Of a DNA stretch of 31,334 nucleotides, positions 1-5,926 are shown one piece after another. The DNA is from a virus. The translations under genes and the position numbers were made by a program. The stretch is from positions 1 to 31,334 of IMG/VR virus record IMGVR_UViG_3300010885_008872; one strand, 5' to 3'. The notes beneath the pieces are model-generated. The model was not told the origin of the DNA. It was given only the letters and a program-made list of their open reading frames with translations, and made no database searches. The first letter of the stretch is position 1. The number at the start of each line of letters is the position of its first letter.

Positions 1-42
1 ATTACTCTCTATAAAGATTACCGAGGGGAAATGTTTTTTTGA
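1..42 (+). CDS. 3' end of small hypothetical gene (rest at 30954-31211)
   Basis: The frame ITLYKDYRGEMFF-stop matches exactly the last 13 residues of the 99-aa protein at 30954-31253. It is cut only by the linear break of a circular contig and should not be counted as a separate gene. Confidence 0.85.
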   Translation: MTLYKDYRGEMFF

Positions 43-54
43 ATTTACAAAATA
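35..54 (+). promoter_or_regulatory. Operator-like palindrome O1 over promoter P1
   Basis: TTTTTTGAATTTACAAAATA matches the shared consensus TATTTTGTAWWTACAAAATA with two differences. It starts 27 bp before the -7 box and covers the -33 box, so a protein bound here would block the promoter. The right half-site is intact and the left half is degenerate, which could mean weaker binding. The gene driven from here encodes the HTH protein, so autoregulation is possible. Confidence 0.5.
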
Positions 55-69
55 AAAATTGTACATTTG
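38..69 (+). promoter_or_regulatory. Early promoter P1 of the HTH gene
   Basis: A -33 TTTG at 38-41 and a -7 TACATTTG at 62-69 are 20 bp apart, matching the Bacteroidota primary-sigma consensus TTTG-N19/20-TAnnTTTG. The -7 box ends 4 nt before the ATG at 74, so transcription should begin at or next to the start codon, giving a leaderless mRNA. A second copy lies at 31249-31280 in the terminal repeat. Confidence 0.8.
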
Positions 70-73
70 CAAT

Positions 74-295
74 ATGAAAGAATCAATCTTAACTATCGAT
101 ACCGCTTTGCAAGAAGTTCTTAATACGGGAACTGAAGACTTGGCAAAAAAATTGAACGTAAACTATAACACTATTTCAAGTTGGAAATTCAACTATAAAA
201 ACAATGCTATGTCTTACGAGAAAAAAATGGAAATCTTAACAAAAATGGGATATAACTTAACCGAACAATCTAAATGGAAAAAAAATCAAAAGTGA
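74..295 (+). CDS. Small helix-turn-helix DNA-binding protein, candidate early repressor
   Basis: This 73-aa protein has a helix-turn-helix around residues 20-40 (DLAKKLNVNYNTISSWK), which fits a small Cro/XRE-like regulator. After it come a basic, lysine-rich helix and tail. The ATG at 74 is chosen because it lies 4 nt after a clear -7 box; a TTG at 59 is in frame but overlaps the promoter itself. It is the first gene of the early run and overlaps the next gene by 22 bp. Five palindromes in this genome sit on early-type promoters, including its own, and this is the only clear small HTH repressor candidate. The DNA target is inference. Confidence 0.65.
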   Translation: MKESILTIDTALQEVLNTGTEDLAKKLNVNYNTISSWKFNYKNNAMSYEKKMEILTKMGYNLTEQSKWKKNQK

Positions 296-717
296 CCAAT
301 GTGACCTCAAATGGAACTTGGCAGTCCCAATATGGGACTATGTACAAAAATGAAATTGAATTTGCTAATGGAGACATTGGGGAATACAATTCTAAATCAC
401 AAACTCAAACTAATTTTATAGTTGGACAAGAAACCGACTATGACATTACTTCAAGAGAACATCAAGGAAATACGTTTTACACTATCAAACCGGTAAAAGT
501 ACTTACACAAGCTTTTGGTGGTGGTGGTAAAACTGACCCCGAAACGTCTAAAAAAATTGCTCGTATGTCTGTGCTAAAATGTGCTACCGATTTGGTAATA
601 GCTAATGAGATACGGCTTGACGAGATTATTACATGGGCAAAAACTTTCGAATCTTATATCGAAGATGGGACTAACGCAATGCCTACACTTCCACCTTCTA
701 ATGGATTACCTTTTTAA
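274..717 (+). CDS. Putative single-stranded DNA-binding protein
   Basis: The 147-aa protein has an N-terminal beta-rich half (about residues 8-78) that reads like an OB-fold. A glycine stretch (GGGG near residue 77) and a helical segment follow, and the chain ends in PPSNGLPF. A C-terminal L/I-P-F tip is the hallmark by which SSB proteins recruit partners, although the usual run of acidic residues before it is missing. Its place between the HTH gene and the replication genes fits a replication or recombination role. I did not identify a specific family, so an unrelated OB-like phage protein remains possible. Confidence 0.5.
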   Translation: MEKKSKVTNVTSNGTWQSQYGTMYKNEIEFANGDIGEYNSKSQTQTNFIVGQETDYDITSREHQGNTFYTIKPVKVLTQAFGGGGKTDPETSKKIARMSVLKCATDLVIANEIRLDEIITWAKTFESYIEDGTNAMPTLPPSNGLPF

Positions 718-718
718 T

Positions 719-1150
719 ATGGCATCATTTAAAAAATTAAGTTCTGTGAATGTAAAAATAGAACTCGCCCACATGTCAAAAGACGTGACATTGGGGAACG
801 CTATGCCTATTGACTTGATGCTTGTATTAAAAGAATTACAAGAACTCATTGACACGCTTTATAAAACGCATGAGGATGAATTTTTGGATACGGCTTTACA
901 ATACAATAAACAAGAATACTCGGGATACGAAATTGAGGTCCGTACCGGTGGTGGTAGATATAACTATGACCATATCCCCGAAATCGTAGCTTTGAATGAA
1001 CAAATAAAAGAACTGCAACAAAAGGCTCAATCAAGCTACCGCATTGCATTAACTAATATGAATGCCGTTTCAGACGATGGGGAATTAATTGCACCCGCTC
1101 GATTCGTGCCTTCTAAAAATTCAATTATTCTTAAAAGGAAAAAAAATTGA
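719..1150 (+). CDS. Hypothetical early protein, helical
   Basis: This 143-aa protein has the start MASFKKLSS. I chose the ATG at 719, just after the stop at 715-717, because the longer frame upstream lies inside the SSB-like gene. Two helical stretches (about residues 30-60 and 86-108) with heptad-like leucines flank a glycine/tyrosine-rich turn (TGGGRYNY). The C-terminus is lysine-rich. It is probably translated together with the SSB-like gene. No family was recognised. Confidence 0.6.
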   Translation: MASFKKLSSVNVKIELAHMSKDVTLGNAMPIDLMLVLKELQELIDTLYKTHEDEFLDTALQYNKQEYSGYEIEVRTGGGRYNYDHIPEIVALNEQIKELQQKAQSSYRIALTNMNAVSDDGELIAPARFVPSKNSIILKRKKN

Positions 1151-1271
1151 ATCTTTTGTTATATATTCGCTTAACTTTAATGGGGAATGGGAGTCTCCGT
1201 AAAAAACAACTTATTGCCACTTCATCACGTAGGACTCCCATTCCTCGTGGTGGATGTGGCTTTTTTAATTT
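1151..1271 (+). other. Structured intergenic region with interleaved inverted repeats
   Basis: Pair 1 is a perfect 12-bp inverted repeat: GGAATGGGAGTC at 1184-1195 and its complement at 1233-1244. Pair 2 is GCCACTTCATCACG at 1216-1229 with CGTGGTGGATGTGGC at 1246-1260, about 13 pairs with one mismatch and one bulge, followed by six T at 1261-1266. The right arm of pair 1 fills the 16-nt loop of pair 2. The RNA must therefore form either a pseudoknot or one of two exclusive hairpins, the second being a plausible terminator. The next gene starts at 1272. Possible roles are an attenuator, a structured RNA or an origin feature. Confidence 0.6.
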
Positions 1272-1949
1272 ATGGGAAAAGAATCTTTTATAATCTACAA
1301 ATCTTTTTACCCCGCTATCGAAGACCTATCCGATGAAGACCTTGGGGCATTGTTTCGGTCTTTGTTTGAATATCAGATAACGGGTAAAGAATGCGAAAAC
1401 AAAACTATTTCAATGGCATTTAAATTCTTCAAAAATCAATTCAGACTTGACAACGAAAAATATCTAAATGTCGTAGAACGTAACAAAATCAACGGAAACA
1501 AAGGCGGTCGGAAACCGAAACCCAAGCTAACCGAACTGAACCCAAAAAACCCAATGGGTTATTTAGAACCCAAACAAGCCGATAATGATAATGATAATGA
1601 TAATGAAACTGATAATGTTAATGAATTAAAACCTATAAATATAGAATACGCTAAATTTATTGATTGGATTAGAGAAAATGCACCGAACGTCCAAACATTA
1701 AAAGAACCAATTACCGAAGACCAATATCAAAAACTAAAACAATACGACCGGACGCTTTTAAAAGACACTTTGATAGCTATGCATAATTTCAAAGATTTAA
1801 AGAAAAAATACGTTTCCGCATACTTAACACTTACCAATTGGATAAAAAGAAATAACAACACTAATCAAGAAAATGGAAAATCAAGAATTGACTCTAACAT
1901 CGAAGTTGCAAAATTATTCCTTGAACAATCAAGAAATAATGGTTTATAA
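1272..1949 (+). CDS. DUF6291-like phage replication protein
   Basis: The 225-aa protein begins with a DUF6291-type segment (about residues 5-60: YKSFYPAIEDLSDEDLGAL, then FEYQITGKE and FKFFKNQF). A basic NGNKGGRKPKPK stretch follows near residues 75-86. Proteins of this type occupy the replication-initiation position in many phages and resemble DnaD or replisome-organiser proteins in layout. A flexible DN-rich linker encoded by (GATAAT)4 at 1581-1604 joins it to a helical C-terminal domain (about residues 125-195). The start lies 11 nt after the structured intergenic region and overlaps the next gene. The replication role rests on family context. Confidence 0.6.
   Translation: MGKESFIIYKSFYPAIEDLSDEDLGALFRSLFEYQITGKECENKTISMAFKFFKNQFRLDNEKYLNVVERNKINGNKGGRKPKPKLTELNPKNPMGYLEPKQADNDNDNDNETDNVNELKPINIEYAKFIDWIRENAPNVQTLKEPITEDQYQKLKQYDRTLLKDTLIAMHNFKDLKKKYVSAYLTLTNWIKRNNNTNQENGKSRIDSNIEVAKLFLEQSRNNGL
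1581..1604 (+). repeat. (GATAAT)4 hexanucleotide repeat
   Basis: Four perfect tandem copies of GATAAT encode DNDNDNDN in the linker of the DUF6291-like protein, with degenerate copies just after. Because the unit is six bases, gain or loss of copies would alter linker length without shifting the frame. Confidence 0.85.
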
Positions 1950-2625
1950 CGCTATTGGTTGCCCCAAGATACACGAACACTCTCAAGACGATGGGTTGGT
2001 AGTAGTCTTGACCATGTGGCGAAACTACATTGGCGTAAAAGAACCATTAACCATTGAAGAAATTCAAATGAATACTACACACATTAAATCTAATTATCCC
2101 GACTTTACTTTGGAAATGATTAACCTTGCCATAAAGTATTCATTGACCGGATTACTCAATGTAGATATAAAACCTTATGGAGCCTTTTCGCCTTTGTACA
2201 TTTCTACAATCTTAAATCAATACCGGGACTATAGCAATACGATTAAAAACAAAATCAATGATAAACTTAAACGTGACGAAGATTTACTTAAAATGAATCC
2301 TACGTACACCACAGAACAAAAAATAGCTAACCGCTTGAAATACCTTCATTATTATAAAAGTAATGTCGTAAATCAATCGCTAATCGATTTTAAAGGTATT
2401 ATGTGGGAACTTTTAACACGCTATAAATTACTTGGGGAAATAAAACCCGACAAAGACCTTATACAACGGGAAACTATCAAAAAGCAAAACCAATTTATTG
2501 ACCTTTCAATTGAAGATGTCGTGGAACTTGAAAAATATTCTATCATGAAACAATTTTTTGAACTGAACCCCGACTTTGATTTTACTAAATTAGACTTACT
2601 ATATGAGCAAAATAAAACAAATTAA
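1873..2625 (+). CDS. Hypothetical replication-region protein
   Basis: This 250-aa protein is mostly helical and soluble, with no recognised motif. Landmarks are WRNYIGVKEPLTIEEIQ near residue 49 and PYGAFSPLYISTILNQYRDY near residue 101. The start at 1873 overlaps the upstream gene by 77 bp; an ATG at 1939, giving 228 aa with only 11 bp of overlap, is an equally good alternative. Position directly after the DUF6291-like gene and before a small basic protein suggests a role in replication initiation or helicase loading, but this is inference from neighbours only. Confidence 0.55.
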   Translation: MENQELTLTSKLQNYSLNNQEIMVYNAIGCPKIHEHSQDDGLVVVLTMWRNYIGVKEPLTIEEIQMNTTHIKSNYPDFTLEMINLAIKYSLTGLLNVDIKPYGAFSPLYISTILNQYRDYSNTIKNKINDKLKRDEDLLKMNPTYTTEQKIANRLKYLHYYKSNVVNQSLIDFKGIMWELLTRYKLLGEIKPDKDLIQRETIKKQNQFIDLSIEDVVELEKYSIMKQFFELNPDFDFTKLDLLYEQNKTN

Positions 2626-2902
2626 AGAACAAGTGACAAATGCACTTACTTTAAAACCGACAACAAGGGACTGCGACATTGCACTTTATTGCGAAATCTT
2701 ACAAGCAAATGGGGTTGACAATTTACCGGCATGGTGGCTATTCCAAAAAGTAAAAAATGGAGCATTCCCTTCTTTTGATTCAGTTACTCGTATCCGTAGA
2801 ATGGTACAAATGGCTGAACCTACATTAAGAGGAAATTTATGGGTTGAAAGGCATACTACAAAACAACAAAAAGCAAGAAAGGATTTGGGGTATGAAAACT
2901 AA
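2603..2902 (+). CDS. Small basic hypothetical protein
   Basis: This 99-aa protein overlaps the previous gene by 23 bp and ends just after a small membrane peptide begins. It is rich in basic residues at the C-terminus (KQQKARKDLGY) and has a conserved-looking centre, NLPAWWLFQKVKNGAFPSFDSVTRIRRMVQ. The length and character fit a nucleic-acid-binding accessory protein, but no family was recognised. Confidence 0.6.
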   Translation: MSKIKQIKEQVTNALTLKPTTRDCDIALYCEILQANGVDNLPAWWLFQKVKNGAFPSFDSVTRIRRMVQMAEPTLRGNLWVERHTTKQQKARKDLGYEN

Positions 2903-2981
2903 TGAAACCAAACACTTTAGGAATTATTTACTTTATTTAGGAATTGCGGGAATAATCTATCTTATTTTTGTATTGTGTTAA
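2892..2981 (+). CDS. 29-aa single-span membrane peptide
   Basis: An ATG at 2892 opens a frame reading MKTNETKHFRNYLLYLGIAG, then IIYLIFVLC and a stop. A short charged N-terminus is followed by about 18 hydrophobic residues, enough for one membrane span. It overlaps both neighbours by 11 and 7 bp, in keeping with the tight packing here. The function is unknown, and because of the small size it could be a chance frame. Confidence 0.4.
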   Translation: MKTNETKHFRNYLLYLGIAGIIYLIFVLC

Positions 2982-3556
2982 CACTACAACATTTTGCTGA
3001 CCGGCATAAAGAATGGCTTAAAATAGTAATCTATTTTGGGGCAGACTCGGAAACTGCAAAAGAAATAGTGCAACAAATGTATCTTAAAATAGGGGAAATA
3101 GAACTCAAAGAAGGCAATCTCAAAAGGTTTATAAATTACAATGGAGCAATTAACACAGTATGGGTGTTTAAAGTGCTACAAAACCTTTATATCGATTCCA
3201 CTAAAAAGAAAGAATACAAATCGCAAATTTATATTGAGTATGACGAACAACCTTTAGACGAACAAGAATTGGAGTACCATGAAATTTTATCTAAAATGCA
3301 AGTCGTTATATTATCTTTCAATGAATATGAGCAAATGTTATTAGAACTATATTTTGTTCATGACCGCAGTTTAAGGGAAATATCTAAACGAACGGGCATT
3401 GGAGTCCATTCAATTTTTAATACTATCAAAAATGTCAAAGAGAAAATCAAAAAAAACATCGAGTCCCAATACACAGAGTATCGAGATTCAAGAAATCAAA
3501 CCCTCGTTAGGCTTTGGGGACACGATTCAGAAACTAACACAGATGACCGGGATTGA
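2975..3556 (+). CDS. Sigma-70-family (ECF-like) RNA polymerase sigma factor
   Basis: The 193-aa protein has the two-domain layout of a small sigma factor. A region-2-like part (about residues 8-80) contains AKEIVQQMYLKI and, further on, VFKVLQNLYIDSTKKKEYK. A region-4-like part (about 105-160) contains the helix-turn-helix SLREISKRTGIGVHSIFNTIKNVKEKIKK. It would redirect host RNA polymerase, and the four-copy late motif is a natural target. It starts with GTG at 2975, overlapping the membrane peptide. Its last 41 codons overlap the next gene in another frame, so the tail after residue 160 is probably shaped by that gene. The family call is good; target choice is inference. Confidence 0.7.
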   Translation: MLTLQHFADRHKEWLKIVIYFGADSETAKEIVQQMYLKIGEIELKEGNLKRFINYNGAINTVWVFKVLQNLYIDSTKKKEYKSQIYIEYDEQPLDEQELEYHEILSKMQVVILSFNEYEQMLLELYFVHDRSLREISKRTGIGVHSIFNTIKNVKEKIKKNIESQYTEYRDSRNQTLVRLWGHDSETNTDDRD

Positions 3557-3851
3557 AAAACTCGTCAAATTTATAGCCGGGGAAGATTGTGGGTGCGATG
3601 AACGTAAAGCAAAACTCAACAAATTATTCCTTTACAAAAAACCTATTTGTTTAACCGAAGCGGAATATGACTATTTAACAGAGTTTCAAAAAATCAAAAG
3701 TGTAGAACTTACCAAACAAGAAGCCGATAAAATAGCTGATATTTGGAATAGAATTTTTCAAACAAGAAAATATCACAGACCTTGCACATGCAACCCTAAA
3801 GCATGGCAAGAATTAATAAATGACCTTATTAAAGTATACAATGAATATTAA
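3432..3851 (+). CDS. Conserved-looking hypothetical protein with Cys motifs
   Basis: This 139-aa protein has a lysine/serine-rich start (MSKRKSKK), a GFGDTIQKLTQMTGIEKLVKF segment, then CGCDERKAKLNKLF near residues 54-67 and CTCNPKAW near residues 118-125. The two C-x-C pairs could bind a metal. I recall similar proteins in Bacteroidota phages, but without a known function. The ATG at 3432 is preferred; an in-frame ATG at 3399 lies deeper in the sigma gene. The 125-bp overlap with the sigma gene is unusually long. Confidence 0.6.
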   Translation: MSKRKSKKTSSPNTQSIEIQEIKPSLGFGDTIQKLTQMTGIEKLVKFIAGEDCGCDERKAKLNKLFLYKKPICLTEAEYDYLTEFQKIKSVELTKQEADKIADIWNRIFQTRKYHRPCTCNPKAWQELINDLIKVYNEY

Positions 3852-4230
3852 ACCAACTGAATTAGAACAAATCCAAGATTACTTAATCGAAATACAAGCT
3901 TTCATTGAACAAGCCTATATTTCAGATGACATTAACAACATAATTGAACGAGCCACCAAAATTGAGGGATACATGGCGTTAAGCGGTAAATTGTTAGCTG
4001 ATGCTAAATGGCATTATAGCAATGCCTTTGAAACGGGATTCATTCAAGCAATGAAAACCACTTCAAAATATCAAGCATCTACCACCAATTTATATCTTAA
4101 ATCATTATGCAAGAACTATCAATATATGGTAGATTGGGCGGATAGAGTAAATGCTTCATGTACTCATCAAATAGAATTTAGCCGAACTTTAATCAGCAAA
4201 ATAAAAGCTGAAATGCAATCAAGACTATAA
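3841..4230 (+). CDS. Hypothetical helical protein
   Basis: This 129-aa, largely alpha-helical protein starts at an ATG overlapping the end of the previous gene by 11 bp. An in-frame ATG at 3820 would add seven residues. Acidic helices at the N-terminus (IQDYLIEIQAFIEQAYIS) are followed by more basic ones. It closes the first early gene run, as the next gene has its own promoter at 4239. No family was recognised. Confidence 0.6.
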   Translation: MNIKPTELEQIQDYLIEIQAFIEQAYISDDINNIIERATKIEGYMALSGKLLADAKWHYSNAFETGFIQAMKTTSKYQASTTNLYLKSLCKNYQYMVDWADRVNASCTHQIEFSRTLISKIKAEMQSRL

Positions 4231-4235
4231 AAATA

Positions 4236-4255
4236 TATTTTGTATTTACAAAAAT
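4236..4255 (+). promoter_or_regulatory. Operator-like palindrome O2 over promoter P2
   Basis: TATTTTGTATTTACAAAAAT contains a perfect 7+2+7 inverted repeat, TTTTGTA-TT-TACAAAA (4238-4253). It covers the -33 box of P2, starting 26 bp before the -7 box, and differs from the consensus at only the last two bases. Confidence 0.6.
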
Positions 4256-4269
4256 CAATGTTATATTTG
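4239..4269 (+). promoter_or_regulatory. Early promoter P2
   Basis: A -33 TTTG at 4239-4242 and -7 TATATTTG at 4262-4269 are 19 bp apart. The -7 box ends 4 nt before the ATG at 4274, the same leaderless geometry as P1 and P3. It probably drives the run from 4274 to the terminase genes. Confidence 0.8.
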
Positions 4270-4273
4270 CTTC

Positions 4274-4507
4274 ATGGGACAAAATAATTTATATCGAGTA
4301 ATGGTCATTTCAAATGGCTATGACGAATTACACACAGACGAATTTGAAACAATGGCGGAAGCACAAGAATTAACTGACCATTTAACCGAACTTTTTAAAA
4401 ACAACCAATATTACGTTGAAGCGTATGAACCCGAACCATGTTCAGAACCTCGACATTACAACGAAAGAGCCGTAGACGGGTGGGAAGACATTTATCCAAG
4501 TTATTAA
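4274..4507 (+). CDS. Small acidic hypothetical protein
   Basis: This 77-aa acidic protein is the first gene behind promoter P2 and is predicted to be translated from a leaderless mRNA. It has an N-terminal beta-strand (LYRVMVISNG), a helix with EFETMAEAQELTDHLTELF, and a Tyr/Glu/Pro-rich C-terminus. Its charge and early expression would suit a host-takeover or anti-defence role, but nothing in the sequence proves it. Confidence 0.6.
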   Translation: MGQNNLYRVMVISNGYDELHTDEFETMAEAQELTDHLTELFKNNQYYVEAYEPEPCSEPRHYNERAVDGWEDIYPSY

Positions 4508-4513
4508 AATCTT

Positions 4514-4765
4514 ATGAGCGAAAAATCAATCAAACAAGCTAAAAAATTAGTTCAAAAATATCAAAAAACTATATTTTTTCATGTAACGGATGAGCGTATT
4601 GACATATTAGAATCAAGAGAATGTGCTTATATTGACCTTGCAAATACAATTTCTGTATTGAAAAAAGTGGCGAATAAAACGCCTTTCAATTCAGACATTG
4701 AAGAATACGTCAACAATAAAATAGCGGAATATACTGCAATTGAAGAAGCTATGAAATCTTTATAA
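4514..4765 (+). CDS. Hypothetical helical protein
   Basis: This 83-aa protein starts 6 nt after the previous stop and is mostly helical, with a basic N-terminus (SIKQAKKLVQKYQK) and a weak coiled-coil C-terminus. It is part of the P2 transcript. No family was recognised. Confidence 0.55.
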   Translation: MSEKSIKQAKKLVQKYQKTIFFHVTDERIDILESRECAYIDLANTISVLKKVANKTPFNSDIEEYVNNKIAEYTAIEEAMKSL

Positions 4766-4768
4766 CCA

Positions 4769-4909
4769 ATGAGCAACGAGGAATCAATCAAAATAAAATA
4801 CACGCTTGGGGCGACAAAATGCACTCAAACTATAAAATCAAAAGACTATGCCAATGTCAAAGCTAAATTGCAAAGGTTGGGTTATATCGTAGAAAAAATA
4901 GAAAAATAA
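4769..4909 (+). CDS. 46-aa hypothetical protein
   Basis: This frame runs from an ATG at 4769, 3 nt after the previous stop, to a TAA at 4909. The peptide is MSNEESIKIKYTLGATKCTQ followed by a helix ending LQRLGYIVEKIEK. The layout (short strand, one Cys, a helix, then GY-I at the end) resembles the 41-aa protein at 10659-10784, though identity is too low to call them paralogs by eye. Confidence 0.5.
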   Translation: MSNEESIKIKYTLGATKCTQTIKSKDYANVKAKLQRLGYIVEKIEK

Positions 4910-4965
4910 TGAGTTATAAATTTATAATGTTATATTGCCAATGTTTTTAGCAAATAATTGATGGG

Positions 4966-5151
4966 ATGATTATAGAAATTAAAAAATACACTTTAATCTG
5001 CGATAAGTGTAAAGTCGAATATTGGGATGACGTTTTAAGTTTAGACTTTTTGGAAGAAGTTGTCGTAGAACAAGGATGGGTAAAACACCAACAAGAACAC
5101 TATTGCCCGGATTGTCATAGTTATAATGAAAATTTAGATTTAAGTTTATGA
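4966..5151 (+). CDS. Small zinc-ribbon protein
   Basis: The 61-aa protein has two CxxC knuckles, C12-x2-C15 and C47-x2-C50, separated by an acidic helical linker. This is the pattern of a zinc ribbon. It overlaps the HNH gene by 4 bp (ATGA), so the two are probably co-translated. Such small zinc ribbons act as nucleic-acid or protein-binding modules; the partner is unknown. Confidence 0.65.
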   Translation: MIIEIKKYTLICDKCKVEYWDDVLSLDFLEEVVVEQGWVKHQQEHYCPDCHSYNENLDLSL

Positions 5152-5402
5152 AAAACCATACTAAAATTTATTTGCAAGGAATGAAGTTTGACGTAACAGA
5201 TTTTATACCTTGTGAAATTTGTGGTAAACAAGCCGTAGACATACACCACATAGAGTCAAGAGGTATGGGTGGGACAAATACCAAGGATACGCTTGATAAT
5301 CTAATGGCACTATGTAGAAAATGCCATGTAGACCTTGGAGACATCGACCAATACAAAGACTATTTAAAAAGCATACATCAATTACAAATAAGCAGAAAAT
5401 GA
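5148..5402 (+). CDS. HNH endonuclease
   Basis: The 84-aa protein carries a complete HNH (beta-beta-alpha-metal) core: C22-x2-C25, DIHH with catalytic H33-H34, N51 and C56-x2-CH at 56-60. The Cys pairs bind a structural zinc, while the His/Asn residues bind the catalytic metal that cuts DNA. There is almost no sequence outside the nuclease core. Small phage HNH proteins often assist terminase in packaging, but this one lies 3.4 kb upstream of it, among DNA-modification-like genes. It overlaps both neighbours by 4 bp. Confidence 0.75.
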   Translation: MKNHTKIYLQGMKFDVTDFIPCEICGKQAVDIHHIESRGMGGTNTKDTLDNLMALCRKCHVDLGDIDQYKDYLKSIHQLQISRK

Positions 5403-5926
5403 TTAAGTACGAGAATATAAAAAAAATCAAGTCTAACCAAGATAATCCAAGAATTATCAAAGATGACAAGTTCTTTAAATTAGTAAAATCTATTGAAGAG
5501 TTTCCAAAAATGTTAGAGTTAAGACCTATTGTTGTAGATTCCGACATGGTAGTTCTTGGGGGTAACATGAGATTAAAAGCATGTATTGAAGCCGGACTTA
5601 AAAAAGTCCCAATTCTTATTGCAGAAGATTTAACTGAAGAACAAAAAAAAGAATTTATCATTAAAGACAATGTTTCCTTTGGCGAGTGGGATTGGGAAGT
5701 TTTAAATGCGTGGGAGGTGCCAATGCTTCAAGATTGGGGGTTAAATATATGGCAACCCGAAACTATGTACGAACCTAATGTAGACCCAACTGCGTCAAGT
5801 TCTATGGTAACAGATGCTGACATAGAAAAAACAGAGTCTAAAATGGGGTTTGAGCAAAACATTTCAATAACTACGGAAGTCATTTGCCCGGCATGTGGCG
5901 AAGAATTTATCATTAAGAAACAATGA
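5399..5926 (+). CDS. ParB-like nuclease-domain protein
   Basis: This 175-aa protein has a ParB/sulfiredoxin-type domain at about residues 5-95: NPRIIKDDKFFKLVKSIEEF, then LRPIVVD and the signature VVLGGNMRLKACIEAG. The segment KDNVSFGEWDWEVLNAWE follows, typical of phage ParB-like proteins usually found next to DNA methyltransferases; no methyltransferase is present here. The C-terminus ends in a lone CPACG knuckle. It starts in an ATGA overlap with the HNH gene. A partition role is unlikely without parA or parS. DNA binding or nicking, or a part in modification, is more plausible. Confidence 0.7.
   Translation: MIKYENIKKIKSNQDNPRIIKDDKFFKLVKSIEEFPKMLELRPIVVDSDMVVLGGNMRLKACIEAGLKKVPILIAEDLTEEQKKEFIIKDNVSFGEWDWEVLNAWEVPMLQDWGLNIWQPETMYEPNVDPTASSSMVTDADIEKTESKMGFEQNISITTEVICPACGEEFIIKKQ

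Larger units (their letters stand above)
1..123. repeat. Terminal direct repeat, left copy (contig circularity)
   Basis: Bases 1-123 are identical to 31212-31334. The repeat begins in the middle of a codon-complete gene (its last 14 codons are at 1-42) and ends inside the next gene, so it is a contig-closure overlap rather than a boundary with its own content. The closed genome would be 31,211 bp. An exact repeat of this size is what a k-mer assembler leaves on a circular or circularly permuted molecule; a true short terminal repeat is possible but less likely. Confidence 0.9.

Noticed and set aside
59-73. In-frame TTG starts at 59, 10189 and 30694 that would lengthen three proteins
   Set aside because: All three lie in or beside the -7 box of a clear promoter, upstream of the predicted RNA start, so they would not be in the mRNA.
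1146-1169. Possible promoter inside the 1151-1271 gap (TATATTCG at 1162)
   Set aside because: One base off in the -7 box and no TTTG at the expected place upstream. I kept the RNA structure but not a promoter.
4921-4941. Possible extra promoter before the zinc-ribbon gene (TATATTG near 4931)
   Set aside because: The -7 box is one base short of TAnnTTTG, there is no matching -33 box at 19-20 bp and no palindrome. The gene is adequately served by P2.
5203-5670. 155-codon minus-strand open frame
   Set aside because: It is opposite the HNH and ParB-like genes, both of which have clear motifs. Its hydrophobic-looking translation is an artefact of reading their complement.
5399-5926. ParB-like gene as part of a plasmid-type partition system (phage-plasmid)
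   Set aside because: There is no ParA ATPase, no recognisable parS and no replication initiator of plasmid type. The domain is of the phage nuclease/modification kind.
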